The notes beneath the pieces were generated by a model. It did no database searches. It saw only the letters and a list, made by a program, of their open reading frames with translations, and was not told the origin of the DNA. The translations under genes were made by a program, and so were the position numbers. Shown here one piece after another: positions 24,115 through 36,604 of a stretch of 64,000 nucleotides of DNA (the first letter of the stretch is position 1; every line of letters begins with the position of its first letter). This DNA comes from Megaleporinus macrocephalus. Taxonomy: Eukaryota; Chordata; Actinopteri; Characiformes; Anostomidae. The stretch covers positions 8,607,962-8,671,961 of the forward strand of contig CM038720.1 of assembly GCA_021613375.1 (NCBI GenBank), in the 5' to 3' direction.

Positions 24115-24535
24115 ATAGCCGTTTAGAGACAATATTGAAAACATCAAATATTGGAATATTAGGTTTTATGATTCTGTATCGATTCCCAAAACCACAGCAT
24201 TGATTATTTTAATCATTAGCCTACAAGCAAAGAATTGGGGCAGACATTGGATCATTTTGTGTTGCATTTATACCCCCGACCACTAGATAACAGTGGTCTT
24301 TGCTATTAGACTGTTCCACACCAATGTATAGAAGTAGCATAAGTGTGCACTGCTAGTGTTTGCATTTGCTAACCTGTGCTTATGGGTTGTGTTCGTTATA
24401 CGATGACACTTTTTCTGAAAATTAGATTTAAAAAATTGTGATATATCATATCATTTACAGTATCGTGACCCGGTATCCTGATATGCATGGTATTGCCAGG
24501 TTTTTGCCAATACACAGCCTTATTATTTCTCATCC
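24115..24535 (+). mobile_element. Dispersed repeat family C, copy 3
   Basis: Shares CTGTATCGATTCCCAAAACC, CACTAGATAACAGTG and the terminal TTGCCAATACACAGCC with the 9,335 copy. It is diverged and non-coding. Confidence 0.62.
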
Positions 24536-24559
24536 CAAATGACCAGTGAACCCACACAT

Positions 24560-25600
24560 GTCATTGGAGTTTATATGTATCGTCACTGTCCTTAGAAATT
24601 TTTTTATAATTTTGTTTTGCATAGTTTAAATACGACTAATAGAAATGCTCCAAAATGCTTGGTAATATTTCTGGTTCCATTGACTAAAGAATGGTTTTGG
24701 CCTTTGCTGTAAAATTGAAGTTTTGAAGATATATGTGTTTCTAGATACATGATAAATCTTTTTCTTTGCTTTCGATTATATCAGGAACGCTATGTTGGTC
24801 CGCTGGCTTGTTATGGTCACCCTCAGACCACCAGGACTCACCTTTTATTTTTAAGGTGTACAGCATTTAATTGTAGACAATAAAAAGTTGGATATCTTGT
24901 AAGGTAACTGACCTTCTAGCTTGTTAATCATGGTGTGAAGGATAGTGAGCGTATTGTCTCTGTCCACACAAAGACAAGCATCTCCACAACGTTCTTTACT
25001 TTCAATGTAGGTTAACAGAAGGATATTTCTTATAAGCAGTTTGGGAGCATTTTATTGGTCCAATAATAGAAGCGACAACTGTGGAGTTCAAATTATGAGG
25101 AAATCTAAGAAGCATAAAAAACAGATGTTCTTGGTTTTTGTTGGACAGGAATGATATGTTGGTCCAACTAGCTTGTTATAGTCGGTGTCCTATTGATCGT
25201 TGTCCACTGCTGTTCCACCCTCAGACCACCAAGAGTGTCCTTTGATTTATAAGGTGTACAGCAATTAATTGTAGACAATAAAAAGTTGGTTGCCTTGTAA
25301 GGGGACCGAACTTCTTGTTTGTTAATCATGGTGTACCAGATAGTGAGCACATTGTACGCTGTCCAAAGAAAAACAAGACGTTCCAGAACATTACTTTCAA
25401 TGTAAGATATTTTGTTTTAAAGCAATTTCGTTTTTTATTTTTATTGGTCTCCATTGAGCAGCAACAATGTATTTGCTCCCTGGCTTGTTGAGGTTGGTAT
25501 CCTGCTGTCTACTGCTGGTCCACCCTCAGACCACTCAGACTGTCCTTTGATTTTTAATGCATATAGTCTTTAATTTTAGGCAACAAGCTCTTGACAAATA
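24560..25600. repeat. Threefold tandem duplication of a MITE-B-containing segment
   Basis: A segment with CCACCCTCAGACCAC, AAGGTGTACAGCATTTAATT and GACAATAAAAAGTTGG recurs around 24,820, 25,215 and 25,520. MITE family B fragments lie between copies (24,575-24,760 reversed, 24,958-25,155 and 25,365-25,470 forward). Period is about 350-390 bp and copies are strongly diverged. Confidence 0.7.
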
Positions 25601-25635
25601 CTGTAAACAACTTAGAGTGCAATAATAAAGACTAT

Positions 25636-26244
25636 GGCTGTGTCTCAAACCCTAGTGAGTGTCTAAGTAGGCTGTCTAGGTAGTTAGCTATGTAAGTAGC
25701 AGCGTTCTCTCCTCATCTCTCCTCATAAAACAGATTACTGAGACGCTCTAGTTAGAGAGAGACTGCGTCACGGCTTGTTCCCGCCCACTGCAGCACACCA
25801 CCGGTGGTTTAGCTGGTTGCTAAGCTACCAGCCGACATCCAAAACAATAACAATAGCCCAAGGCTTAAAAATCTGCTAGCATAAATGCTAACGGCTGGAG
25901 TATAAAACTGCTAAATGGTGAAGGACTCGTTACAGAGTTGATAATAAAATACTGTTTTGTGTGATTATATGACCAGAAACACATTAAAACTCCAGAGAGA
26001 ATCAAAATAACTCACATTTTAAAACCACTTCACTGCTCGTAGATTAGCCTGTGTTGCATCATGGGATTGTCTTAACGGCTGAGGAAGATTCAAAGCTTTC
26101 TTAAAATCAGGTCTAAATAAGGTTCCTCAGTAGACAGTATGTTTAAGGTATGTAAGAATTGGGACAGTCTACATGTTTGGAGCGCATACTATGATGTAAA
26201 ATGCTGCCTATGTAGGAGATCACTAGGATTTGAGACACACCCGA
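25636..26244. mobile_element. Non-autonomous DNA transposon, about 0.6 kb, with terminal inverted repeats
   Basis: The left terminus is GTGTCTCAAACCCTAGTGA and the right terminus is the reverse complement of GTGTCTCAAATCCTAGTGA, an inverted repeat of about 19 bp with one mismatch. No clear target duplication could be read and there is no transposase. The superfamily is not assigned. Confidence 0.75.
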
Positions 26245-26479
26245 TGTCTGATATGAAGAGCTTGTTGCTTCCACTAATAACATATTAGTTAGTTGTTATT
26301 TGTTTGTGTTTGTTGACGGAGACTGATTCGATGTTAGTTAGTGAGCTAAGGTACAGCCTGTTGAGCCCAAAGGGGTCATGAGAGTTTAAGGTGTTCATCC
26401 AGATCCAAGCCTTCTTTCCAGGAAACCATCAGCAAGCACTGTTAGTAATCCTCCCTGAAGACCCGTTACTCATTCCCCG

Positions 26480-26835
26480 CCCATGTGTGGGCGTTTGCCT
26501 CTCTCGTTCTCTCATTTAGATTCGGAAAGCCGTGACAGAGCGCCGCTCGGTGAGGCCCGTGGCCGGATGCAACCTGACAGGCAGCGTGCGGGCCGGGGCT
26601 TCAGCGAGATCGGCGTGGCAGCCTCTCGCTCGCAGTGTCTCGCTCTCACGCAGCCGGCCTGGTGCCCGGCTCTTTTCCCAGTCAGGTCACTGCCAGATGC
26701 TCGCTTGAATCATTTATCTTTGTGGCACCGCGAAGCCCTGGGGCGCCCGCTGTCCCAGCTAGACAGAGAAGAACGGCACGCGGAAGAGAGCACAGGAGCA
26801 CAAGTTTGCTTCCGTTAACTTTGGGGACCACTCAG
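26480..26835 (+). promoter_or_regulatory. Candidate alternative promoter and noncoding first exon of CUEDC1
   Basis: A GC- and CpG-rich block that ends in a near-consensus donor, CTCAG|GTAAGAT, at 26,835|26,836. It has no repeat character and no convincing coding frame. The next strong acceptor on this strand that leads into known coding sequence is at 41,765, so the simplest model is a 5'UTR exon spliced over about 14.9 kb to the CUEDC1 coding exon. Transcription is not shown by sequence. Confidence 0.4.
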
Positions 26836-26867
26836 GTAAGATGTGGTCACCTTGATGGTAATGGAGC

Positions 26868-26930
26868 GTGACTGTGCCAGCGTGACTGTGCCAGCGTGAC
26901 TGTGCCAGCGTGACTGTGCCAGCGTCAGCC
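26868..26930. repeat. 14-bp tandem repeat, 4-5 copies
   Basis: Unit GTGACTGTGCCAGC repeated perfectly just downstream of the candidate donor at 26,835. Confidence 0.92.
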
Positions 26931-27937
26931 CACGTGGCACGTGACTATTGTTGTGTCCTTCTGTCTCCTTATGGACGGCGCACCACAATAATCTGGATTG
27001 TCCGCAGCCGCTGAGGGGACAGTTGGGACTTTAATGTGGCCATAAGCTGCAGCAGATGAGCCCCTAAAGCGGCATTACTGATTCATTCAGTGGCTGCGAG
27101 GCTAGAAACCCAACGCTTGCTGGTGTCGCATCCCAATGCGTTCTGTCCGTGGACGGGAGTCCTCTCGCTGTGGCACGGTAACAGAAGCCAGCGTCGTAAG
27201 AAACAGGCAGGGACAGAATTTATATTGTCCCGGTGTGGGGAGGACGGGAGCCAGGAAGCTTGTTTGTGTAGGGAAGTGGGCCAAATGAAAGCCTACAAGC
27301 TCCCTTGGCATCAGTTAAAGCTTATTGCTGCAGGTCTGGTGGGGGAAATGGGCCTGTAATTGCTGCTGGGTTCAGTATCATGATATACTGAGGATATTTG
27401 TTGGAAGGTTATTTGAGAGCTGAGAACTTTTCGCTGGCTTCTACCTCAAAAGCTGCATGACTACCCTGACTACGTAATCGATTACGAAATCATGTTGATT
27501 AGCATAACGTGTATCTAAAGTTGTGAGTGTTTCACACAGAAACACAACAGTGTGGTGCTCTGTCAGCTCTGCTCAGTGGAGATGATCACAACAGTACAAC
27601 TGCTATACACGAGACCTTGAAGATCAAACATCCCGTAGAGCTTCATCAACACAGCAGCAGGACAGCACCTGTTTACCTGTTTATCTTATCTTATAGATTA
27701 TTTATAGATTATTAACACGTGTAACATGTTTCTTTCAGTAGAGTCACTTTTCTTAATCGTCTAGTGTAGAACCTAAGACTGTTCTCGATACCGCGAGAGC
27801 TTTAAACACACGTAGCTGCTTCTCAAACGACTCTCTGCCAAAATATATAGTCCACAAACTGTCCGAGTTCTTGTCAGTGAGGTGTTTGTGGCTCTAAAAT
27901 TCAGAGTCAGAGCGTAGACTTTTAGTCTTTAACTAAA
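26931..27937. other. Single-copy-looking noncoding sequence
   Basis: 26,990-27,360 is moderately GC-rich and complex. The rest is AT-leaning. No gene or repeat was recognised; the open frame at 27,090-27,359 has no family signature. Confidence 0.5.
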
Positions 27938-28975
27938 GTGGTGTAGTGGTTAGTAAGGTGGTGTAGTGGTTAATATGGAGGTGTAGTGGTTAGTACAGTG
28001 GTGTAGTGGTTAGTATGGTGGTGTAGTGGTTAGTATGGTGGTGTAGTAGTTAGTACGGTGGTGTAGTGGTTAGTACGGTGGTGTAGTGGTTAGTAAGGTG
28101 GTGTAGTGGTTAGTATGGTGGTGTAGTGGTTAGTATGGTGGTGTAGTGGTTAGTAAGGTGGTGTAGTGGTTAGTACGGTGGTGTAGTGGTTAGTATGGTG
28201 GTGTAGTGGTTAGTAAGGTGGTGTAGTGGTTAGTATGGTGGTGTAGTGGTTAGTATGATGGTGTAGTGGTTAGTATGGTGGTGTAGTGGTTAGTACGGTG
28301 GTGTAGTGGTTAGTACGGTGGTGTAGTGGTTAGTATGGTGGTGTAGTGGTTAGTATGGTGGTGTAGTGGTTAGTATGGTGGTGTAGTGGTTAGTATGGTG
28401 GTGTAGTGGTTAGTAAGGTGATGTAGTGGTTAGTATGGTGGTGTAGTGGTTAGTACGGTGGTGTAGTGGTTAGTACGGTGGTGTAGTGGTTAGTACGGTG
28501 GTGTAGTGGTTAGTATGGTGGTGTAGTGGTCAGTATGGTGGTGTAGTGGTTAGTAAGGTGGTGTAGTGGTTAGTATGGTGGTGTAGTGGTTAGTATGGTG
28601 GTGTAGTGGTTAGTACGGTGGTGTAGTGGTTAGTACGGTGGTGTAGTGGTTAGTACGGTGGTGTAGTGGTTAGTATGGTGGTGTAGTGGTTAGTATGGTG
28701 GTGTAGTGGTTAGTACGGTGGTGTAGTGGTTAGTATGGTGGTGTAGTGGTTAGTACGGTGGTGTAGTGGTTAGTATGGTGGTGTAGTGGTTAGTATGGTG
28801 GTGTAGTGGTTAGTATGGTGGTGTAGTGGTTAGTATGGTGGTGTAGTGGTTAGTATGGTGGTGTAGTGGTTAGTACGGTGGTGTAGTGGTTAGTATGGTG
28901 GTGTAGTGGTTAGTACGGTGGTGTAGTGGTTAGTAAGGTGGTGTAGTGGTTAGTATGGTGGTGTAGTGGTAAGCA
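27938..28975 (+). repeat. 20-bp minisatellite resembling a tRNA A box, about 52 copies
   Basis: Unit GGTGGTGTAGTGGTTAGTAT, very regular, with A/C/T variation mainly at one position near the unit end. GTGTAGTGGTTA equals the D-arm / A-box sequence of tRNA-Val-type genes and of fish repeats that start with such a head. The same unit forms the array at 42,664-44,178. Confidence 0.97.
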
Positions 28976-29749
28976 GTGTGTGTATATATATATATATAGG
29001 TGCAGCCCTACTGAGTTGTTGAACTGAGGGAACAGTCGGGTGTCTTACTCAAGAGCACTTCTGTCGTGTCCTGTTGGTTCAGGGCAATGAACCGGCCACC
29101 TTCTGGTAACAAGGCTGGTTGCCCACCCACAGCTGCCTCCATGTGCTTAAAAGACCTGCACAGAGGTCTATACTGGTTTATGCTGGTCTGGTGCTGGTGA
29201 AAGCATAAACATAGTGCCTTTCAGTATTTAGTATTCAGTAGTATTAGTAACTGTATACTGAAAATGATTGAAATTGTTGCTGTTATTATTATTGTTGTTG
29301 TTGTTGTTGTTGTTTTTGTCAGTGTTGTTGTTGTTATTATTGCATCTACTGATGCTTCTGAAACCACCATCACTGATGAACAGTGAACAGATCTCTTGGT
29401 CTTCAAGCTTCATAAGGACTACAGACCTATAACTTACACAATGATGTTGGAATCATATCGATACTGTGCCAACACTTAGATTGGGCTGATATTTGTAACA
29501 TAGATGCCGCAGTAGCTCCATCAAGGAGCTCCGTCATGCTGGCTGCGCTACAGCAGTGCAGCTAAAATGAAATGCTTTGGCAAGATGTTCTACTGAAGCA
29601 TATATTTATAGGCAGCTCTATACATAAAACTAGGTGGGATATTTTAAAGCTCAAATCTGCGTGTCAAATAAAAATCCCACTTCTAGCATTGTAGTTGGCT
29701 TGGGCCTGGGGTCCCGGAATGTAAACCCAGCACCATTTAAGGTGGGCAT
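28976..29749. other. Noncoding sequence with retroelement remnant and (TTG)n
   Basis: 29,000-29,150 reads like a decayed fish retroelement block (GCAATGAACCGGCCACCTTC). 29,284-29,345 is a TTG/TTA-rich microsatellite that yields the Asn- and Thr-runs of the open frames there. Nothing else was recognised. Confidence 0.55.
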
Positions 29750-30055
29750 GCTTACATTACATTTTCACAGCTGTAAAAGTGAGGGCAAGTCCTCACATTA
29801 CCATTTTAATATAACATTATAGTCATTATGGCTTTTAGAAGAATGGGATTTTTGGGGAGGTGGGCTAGTGCACTGGAGTCCCCTGTGGTGTGGCCTAAGC
29901 TTCTCCTTACATTACTTTTACTTTTATACTTTAAGTAGTTCTGAAAGCAGTACTTTTACACTTTTGCTAGAGTAAGCTTGAGTTGATACTTCAACTTCTA
30001 GAGAAGTATTTTAAACCTTCTACCTGAGTAATGAATGTGAATACTTCTTTGATGT
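29750..30055 (-). mobile_element. Inverted fragment of the transposon at 5,758-7,880
   Basis: Reverse-complement blocks CTTTAAGTAGTTCTGAAAGC, TTGATACTTCAACTTCT and TCTACCTGAGTAATGAATGT match the left portion of the element at 5,758-5,950. This copy has no 36-bp array, so the array was acquired in the other one. Confidence 0.72.
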
Positions 30056-31189
30056 TCTATTTAAGGGTTGAAGAAGACCATTGTTTTCTGCTCAAGTGAT
30101 TAAAGAAATCAGGTCTATAAAAGTATGTACTTCTAGAGTTCTTCGTGAAGCGCTTGCTGGTTTATTGTCCACCAAGTTGCAGAACTGCAGGAGCTCCAGC
30201 GTCGTACCTCGCCTCTCCACTCCAGTCAAGGTCTCTCCTCCTGTAGCCTGGAGGCAAATAGTGGCATAATGTGCACAGCAGAAGCTCCAGCGGCTCACTC
30301 GAAAGCCACCAGCCGTGATGTTCAGAGGCGTTTCTGTTCGACTCGAATGCACGACATCTGTTCCTCCCCCAGTAATGCAGTTAGTATAAATGCGATTTGA
30401 TGGCCAGTTAGAGAGCATGGCGTGAAAGCAGGAGCAGAACCGGAATCTCACCTCAGGTAAACTTTAAGGGAGGCAGTCTTCCCCCGCCGCACAACCAGGG
30501 ACAGCTGTCAGACGGTAGCGCTGCACACTTGTTGGCGGAGGGGGTCTGAGCTAATGTGGGAGTCTCATCCTTTCTAAATTCAATAAAACTCACACTTCTC
30601 CTCACAGGAGGCCACGCCAGGCGCTTTGGCAGCAGCGTTGCGTCTTGTCACGTTTGCTTCGTGCCTGAGGAAAGAAAACGACTGTTTGGGGAGCCGTTTG
30701 GTTTTAATGAGGGCACCTTCTGAGCGCTGTTGTTTTGGGTTGGTAGGAGGAAGAGCTCGTTAGGGGACCAGAAATAAGGCAGATATGTTGTTTTTGTCAG
30801 CAGCAGTGTCACTGTTGGACCGCGACCAGATCCTTCCTGGAGCTGAATTCCTGGGCTCGAGTCGTTGGAGCGGCTGGTCCTCTTGGTCCTCCAGCTCTGA
30901 GTTTACTGGGGAGTCCTCTCAGAACTGCGTGAGCCTCATCGCAGTCAGTGTCTGGACACTACTTTGCTAAATTTAGATCCTAAATATAGATGTTTGTTCT
31001 TTCTCAGGCTGGAGTACAGAGAGTTTGCTGTATGCCTTTGCAAGGTCTTCGTGCTTCACTCTTTATGGCGACGCCTCCTGTGTCCAGTTTGGATGGACGC
31101 TGTTGTTATTTTAGGACAGTGGTTCACAAAGCGAGGTCCGTCTACCCCCCAGGGGTGCGCCTATTGGTATTCTACAGTTCTTCTACAGT
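30056..31189. other. Single-copy-looking noncoding sequence, GC-moderate
   Basis: Complex sequence without repeat character. A donor-like CTCAG|GTAAAC occurs at 30,456|30,457, and 30,480-30,960 is moderately GC-rich, so a cryptic exon or conserved noncoding element is possible. No open frame has a family signature. Confidence 0.4.
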
Positions 31190-31530
31190 TCTATCTGATT
31201 CTTTGTATACAGGACCACCACAAAGCAGGTATCATGTCTGTCTTCTCTGGTTTTACATCTACAAGTTGTCTAACAGGGTAGGAGTGTCCAGTACAGTGGA
31301 CAGTGAGTGGACACAGTGTTTAAACACTCCAGCAGCACTGCTGTGTCTGATCCTCTCACACCAGCGCAACATACCACCACCACGTCAGTGGCACTGCAGT
31401 GCTGAATATGATCCACCACCCACATAATACCTGTTCTGTGGTCATCCTGTGGGGGTCCTGACCACTGAAGAACAGGGTAACAAAGTATACAAAGAAAGTG
31501 CTCCTATATGGTTAGTGGAGCTGATAGAAT
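31190..31530. mobile_element. MITE family D, partial copy
   Basis: Carries AGTGTTTAAACACTCCAGCA, CTGTGGGGGTCCTGACCACT and the terminal AACAAAGTATACAAAGAAAG of the family, with an internal deletion relative to the copy at 20,965. Confidence 0.75.
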
Positions 31531-31550
31531 TATTAGTAAATAAATAGCAC

Positions 31551-34394
31551 CTGTGTACAGGTAAACTGTAACACTACCTTCACCTACCTGTGTACATGTA
31601 AACTGTAACACTACCTTCACCTACCTGTGTACATGTAAACTGTAACACTACCTTCACCTACCTGTGTACATGTAAACTGTAACACTACCTTCACCTACCT
31701 GTGTACATGTAAACTGTAACACTACCTTCACCTACCTGTGTACAGGTAAACTGTAACACTACCTTCACCTACCTGTGTACAGATAAACTGTAACACTACC
31801 TTCACCTACCTGTGTACATATAAACTGTAGCACTACCTTCACCTACCTGTGTACAGGTAAACCATAACACTACCTTCACCTACCTGTGTACAGGTAAACT
31901 GTAACACTACCTTCACCTACCTGTGTACATATAAACTGTAACACTACCTTCACCTACCTGTGTACAGGTAAACTGTAACACTACCTTCACCGACCTGTGT
32001 ACAGGTAAACTGTAACACTACCTTCACCTACCTGTGTACAGGTAAACCGTAACACTACCTTCACCGACCTGTGTACAGGTAAACTGTAACACTACCTTCA
32101 CCTACCTGTGTACAGGTAAACCGTAACACTACCTTCACCTACCTGTGTACAGGTAAACTGTAACACTACCTTCACCTACCTGTGTACAGGTAAACCGTAA
32201 CACTACCTTCACCTACCTGTGTACAGGTAAACTGTAACACTACCTTCACCTACCTGTGTACAGGTAAACCGTAACACTACCTTCACCTACCTGTGTACAG
32301 GTAAACTGTAACACTACCTTCACTTACCTGTGTACAGATAAACTGTAACACTACCTTCACCTACCTGTGTACAGGTAAACTGTAAAACTACCTTCACCTA
32401 CCTGTGTACAGGTAAACTGTAACACTACCTTCACCTACCTGTGTACAGATAAACTGTAACACTACCTTCACCTACCTGTGTACATGTAAACTGTAACACT
32501 ACCTTCACCTACCTGTGTACATGTAAACTGTAACATTACCTTCACCTACCTGTGTACAGGTAAACTGTAACACTACCTTCACCTACCTGTGTACAGGTAA
32601 ACTGTAACACTACCTTCACCTACCTGTGTACAGATAAACTGTAACACTACCTTCACCTACCTGTGTACATATAAACTGTAGCACTACCTTCACCTACCTG
32701 TGTACAGGTAAACCATAACACTACCTTCACCTACCTGTGTACAGGTAAACTGTAACACTACCTTCACCTACCTGTGTACATGTAAACTGTAACACTACCT
32801 TCACCTACCTGTGTACAGATAAACTGTAACACTACCTTCACCTACCTGTGTACAGATAAACTGTAACACTGCCTTCACCTACCTGTGTACAGGTAAACTG
32901 TAACACTACCTTCACCTAGCTGTGTACAGATAAACTGTAACACTACCTTCACCTACCTGTGTACAGGTAAACTGTAACACTACCTTCACCTACCTGTGTA
33001 CAGATAAACTGTAACACTACCTTCACCTACCTGTGTACAGATAAACTGTAACACTACCTTCACTTACCTGTGTACAGATAAACTGTAACACTTCCTTCAC
33101 CTACCTGTGTACAGGTAAACTGTAATACTACCTTCACCTACCTGTGTACAGGTAAACTGTAAAACTACCTTCACCTACCTGTGTACAGATAAATCGTAAC
33201 ACTACCTTCACCTACCTGAGTACAGTTAAACTGTAACACTACCTTTACCTACCTGTGTACAGATAAATTGTAACACTACCTTCACCTACCTGTGTAAAGG
33301 TAAACTGTAACACTACCTTCACCTACCTGTGTACAGATAAACTGTAACACTACCTTCACCTACCTGTGTACAGATAAACCGTAACGCTACCTTCACCTAC
33401 CTGTGTACAGGTAAACTGTAACACTACCTTCACCTACCTGTGTACAGATAAACCGTAACACTACCTTCACCTACCTGTGTAAAGGTAAACTGTAATACTA
33501 CCTTCACCTACCTGTGTACAGGTAAACTGTAAAACTACCTTCACCTACCTGTGTACAGGTAAACTGTAACACTACCTTCCCCGACCTGTGTACAGGTAAA
33601 CTGTAACACTACCTTCACCTACCTGTGTACAGGTAAACTGTAACACTACCTTCACTTACCTGTGTACAGATAAACTGTAACACTACCTTCACCTACCTGT
33701 GTACAGGTAAACTGTAACACGACCTTCACCTACCTGTGTACAGGTAAACTGTAACACTACCTTCACCTACCTGTGTACAGATAAACTGTAAAGCTACCTT
33801 CACCTACCTGTGTACAAGTCAACTGTAACACTACTTTCACCTACCTGTGTACAGGTAAACTGTAACACTACCTTCACCTACCTGTGTACATGTAAACTGT
33901 AACACTACCTTCACCTACCTGTGTACATGTAACTGTAACACTACCTTCACCTACCTGTGTACAGATAAACCGTAACACTACCTTCACCTACCTGTGTACA
34001 GGTAAACCGTAACACCACCTTCACCTACCTGTGTACAGGTAAACCGTAACACTACCTTCACCTACCTGTGTACAGGTAAACCGTAACACCACCTTCACCT
34101 ACCTGTGTACAGATAAACTGTAACACTACCTTCACCTACCTGTGTACAGGTAAACTGTAACACTACCTTCACCTACCTGTGTACAGGTAAACTGTAACAC
34201 TACCTTAACCCACCTGTGTACAGATAAACTGTAACACTACCTTCACCTACCTGTGTACAGATAAACTGTAAAACTACCTTCACCTACCTGTGTACAGGTA
34301 AACTGTAACACTACCTTCACCTACCTGTGTACAGATAAACTGTAACACTACCTTCACCTACCTGTGTACAGATAAACTGTAACACCACCTTCAT
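31551..34394. repeat. 37-bp minisatellite, about 77 copies
   Basis: Unit contains CTGTGTACAGGTAAACTGTA followed by ACACTACCTTCACCTAC. Spacing is 37 bp with occasional 1-bp indels. The main variants are CAGGTAAAC / CAGATAAAC / CATGTAAAC. Most units place a pyrimidine-rich CCTTCACCTACC stretch before TACAG|GTAAAC. Confidence 0.97.
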
Positions 34395-35379
34395 ACATAT
34401 TTGCAGGGAACAAAGTTCAAGTACATGCTTATACTGAACATTTGTGGACCACTGGTTCTTCGGGAGGGTGGGCTATGTGGGGTATCAAGTGTAGTTCAAT
34501 GAAGATGTCCCGCGGCGCCGTATCATCAGTGTGCCCCCAACACAGCTGTGCAGAGCAGGGACAGTCCCGCCTTTCTGTTCTCCGCCTGAGGGTTCAGTTA
34601 CACCAGCTGTTACTGGTCTCAGACCATTAGCCGTGCACACGCGGTATCTGGCGCCTGTTCCGAGGCGGTGTTAGTCCTGATGGAGCTGGCTGGAGAGACC
34701 TTGCTTGACTGCTGGAACTCTGCTTGAGGCTGGGCAGGGCTGGTGTTCACACTGAGGCTGGAGTAGACCTTTCTGTTAAGCTCAGTCTCTGTGACTTGAT
34801 TTAAAAACATGCTTAAACTTCGTATGTAGTCAAACCTTTAGCTTTGCACCGGGGCTGTAACTATGGTACATGAGAATTCGATATTTTTCTCCCTGGACTC
34901 CTATGGTTTTCCTATGATGTTCACCCACAACCAATCACAGAAGCCGATCACTGGAATACTAACTTCACTCACATGTAATTCATTAGTTCTGTTTGTATGT
35001 ATACTGGTCTGTTTAGGTGCGTCTGAAATCTCAGATTCAGACACGAACGCAGCTCACAAACAGTATCTAAATCTGTCAGACTGTCAGACTAAAAACTTGT
35101 GTACTGGAACTGCTACTAGTCTGCCAGTGAGCTGAAACAGTCCCATCCGATCTCAATGCTGGTGCATCTGGATGGTGTACAGTGATGTAACTGAGGGTGT
35201 AGCAGTAGATACAGATGGACAGAAGAGCTGGCTGGTGATGGGTGATGAGGAGGCCCTGATGATCAGTCCTTCAACAGCGTTCAACAGACAGGAGGACAGT
35301 CATTACCTCAGGAAGAGTAAAGAGAGAGAGTTAGTTGGGCTCGGGAGTAAGACTAGAGAATATGAATATTTAGAATTTC
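34395..35379. other. Noncoding sequence, no feature recognised
   Basis: Mixed composition without tandem structure. Small open frames (34,442-34,630 and 34,863-35,135) have no family signature. The last part may already belong to the retroelement that follows. Confidence 0.45.
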
Positions 35380-36600
35380 AGAGTGAGGCTGGAGACTCCG
35401 GCAGATCTAACTATAACAGCCTGAACTAAAAGGAGAGAACCAGAAGGTAACATGGACATGAGACCACCCTGAGACACTGGGATCCCCTCACTCCACCATC
35501 AACAAACCTGTGTGATCGCGTGAAGTGGTGGAACAACAGCACCAACATCTCAGTTTACCATAAACCTCTGTGTCCAAGAACCTCCAGATCTCCTCCTTTA
35601 TCTAAAAGAGAAGATTAATTACTAAAAGCTACTAAACAAGTATGTTTTCAGTCTAGACTTAAATATTGAGTCCCGAACATTAACCGGGAGATTATTCCAC
35701 AGTTTGGGGGCTTTGTAGGAAAAAGCTCTTCCCCCCATTGAAGTCTTCTGGAACTATTAGAAGACCAGCATCCTGTGATCTGAGTGAATGTGGTGGTTCA
35801 TAATAGGAAATTAGATCTTGCAGGTACTCCGGTACGAGACCGTGCAGGGCTTTATACGTCAGTAATAGAATTTTATAGTGGATACGGAATTTAGCTAAAA
35901 AAACTTGACTGATGATGGAATGTTCTGGTTTTAGTTAGTACTCTAGCTGCAGCGTTCTGAACTAACTGAAGTTTATTCAGGTTCCTGCTGGAGCATCCTG
36001 ACAATAATGCAGTACAGTAATCTAGCCTTGAGGTTATAAAGGCATGTACTAACTTTTCAGCATCAGACACAGATAACGCATTTCTTAACTTTGAAATGTT
36101 TCGTAGGTGAAGAAACGCTGTTCTTGTAATGTTACCTATGTGTTGATTAAACGTCAGATCTGAGTCAATTGTTACACCAAGAGTTTTGGCTACTGAACCA
36201 GAAACTACAGAGAAATCAGCGAGATTTAACATTAAATCTGAACATTTAGAGGAGGAGAACTTCCGTTTTATCTGGGTTCAAAAGAAGGAAGTTCTGTAGC
36301 ATCCAAAGTCTAATATCTCTTACACAATCTTCTATCTTATTAATCTAGATTTATCATCTGATATGTACCGCTGTGTATCATCAGCATAGCAGTGGAAACT
36401 GATTCCATGTCTATTTATAACTGAGCCCAAGGGTAACATATATAGTGTATATATGTTAAATAGTAGAGGACCTAAGATAGAACCTTGTGGAACTCCATAT
36501 TTCACTCTTGTATAATTAGATGATTTATTGTTTATCTTTACAAACTGAAAACGATCACTAAGGTAAGATGTGAACCTGGATAATGCAGTTCCTGTGATTC
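35380..36600 (-). pseudogene. L2/CR1-type LINE fragment with reverse transcriptase remnant
   Basis: Read on the minus strand, 36,600 to 35,890 encodes the C-terminal half of a non-LTR reverse transcriptase. It includes the block [13 protein letters not shown] near 36,500, the catalytic YADDTQ near 36,380, then LGVTIDSDLTFNQHI and SRLDYCTALLSGC (36,160-35,975). These motifs and spacing are typical of fish L2-like LINEs. The reading frame breaks between the YADD block and the LGVTIDSD block, and the 5' part is lost at the junction with the 22-bp array. 35,380-35,880 is the 3' region. It cannot encode an active enzyme. Confidence 0.85.
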
Positions 36601-36604
36601 CAGT

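Noticed and set aside
27938..28975. Tandem tRNA genes
   Set aside because: Only the A-box/D-arm segment is present; there is no anticodon arm, B box, acceptor pairing or terminator in the 20-bp unit.
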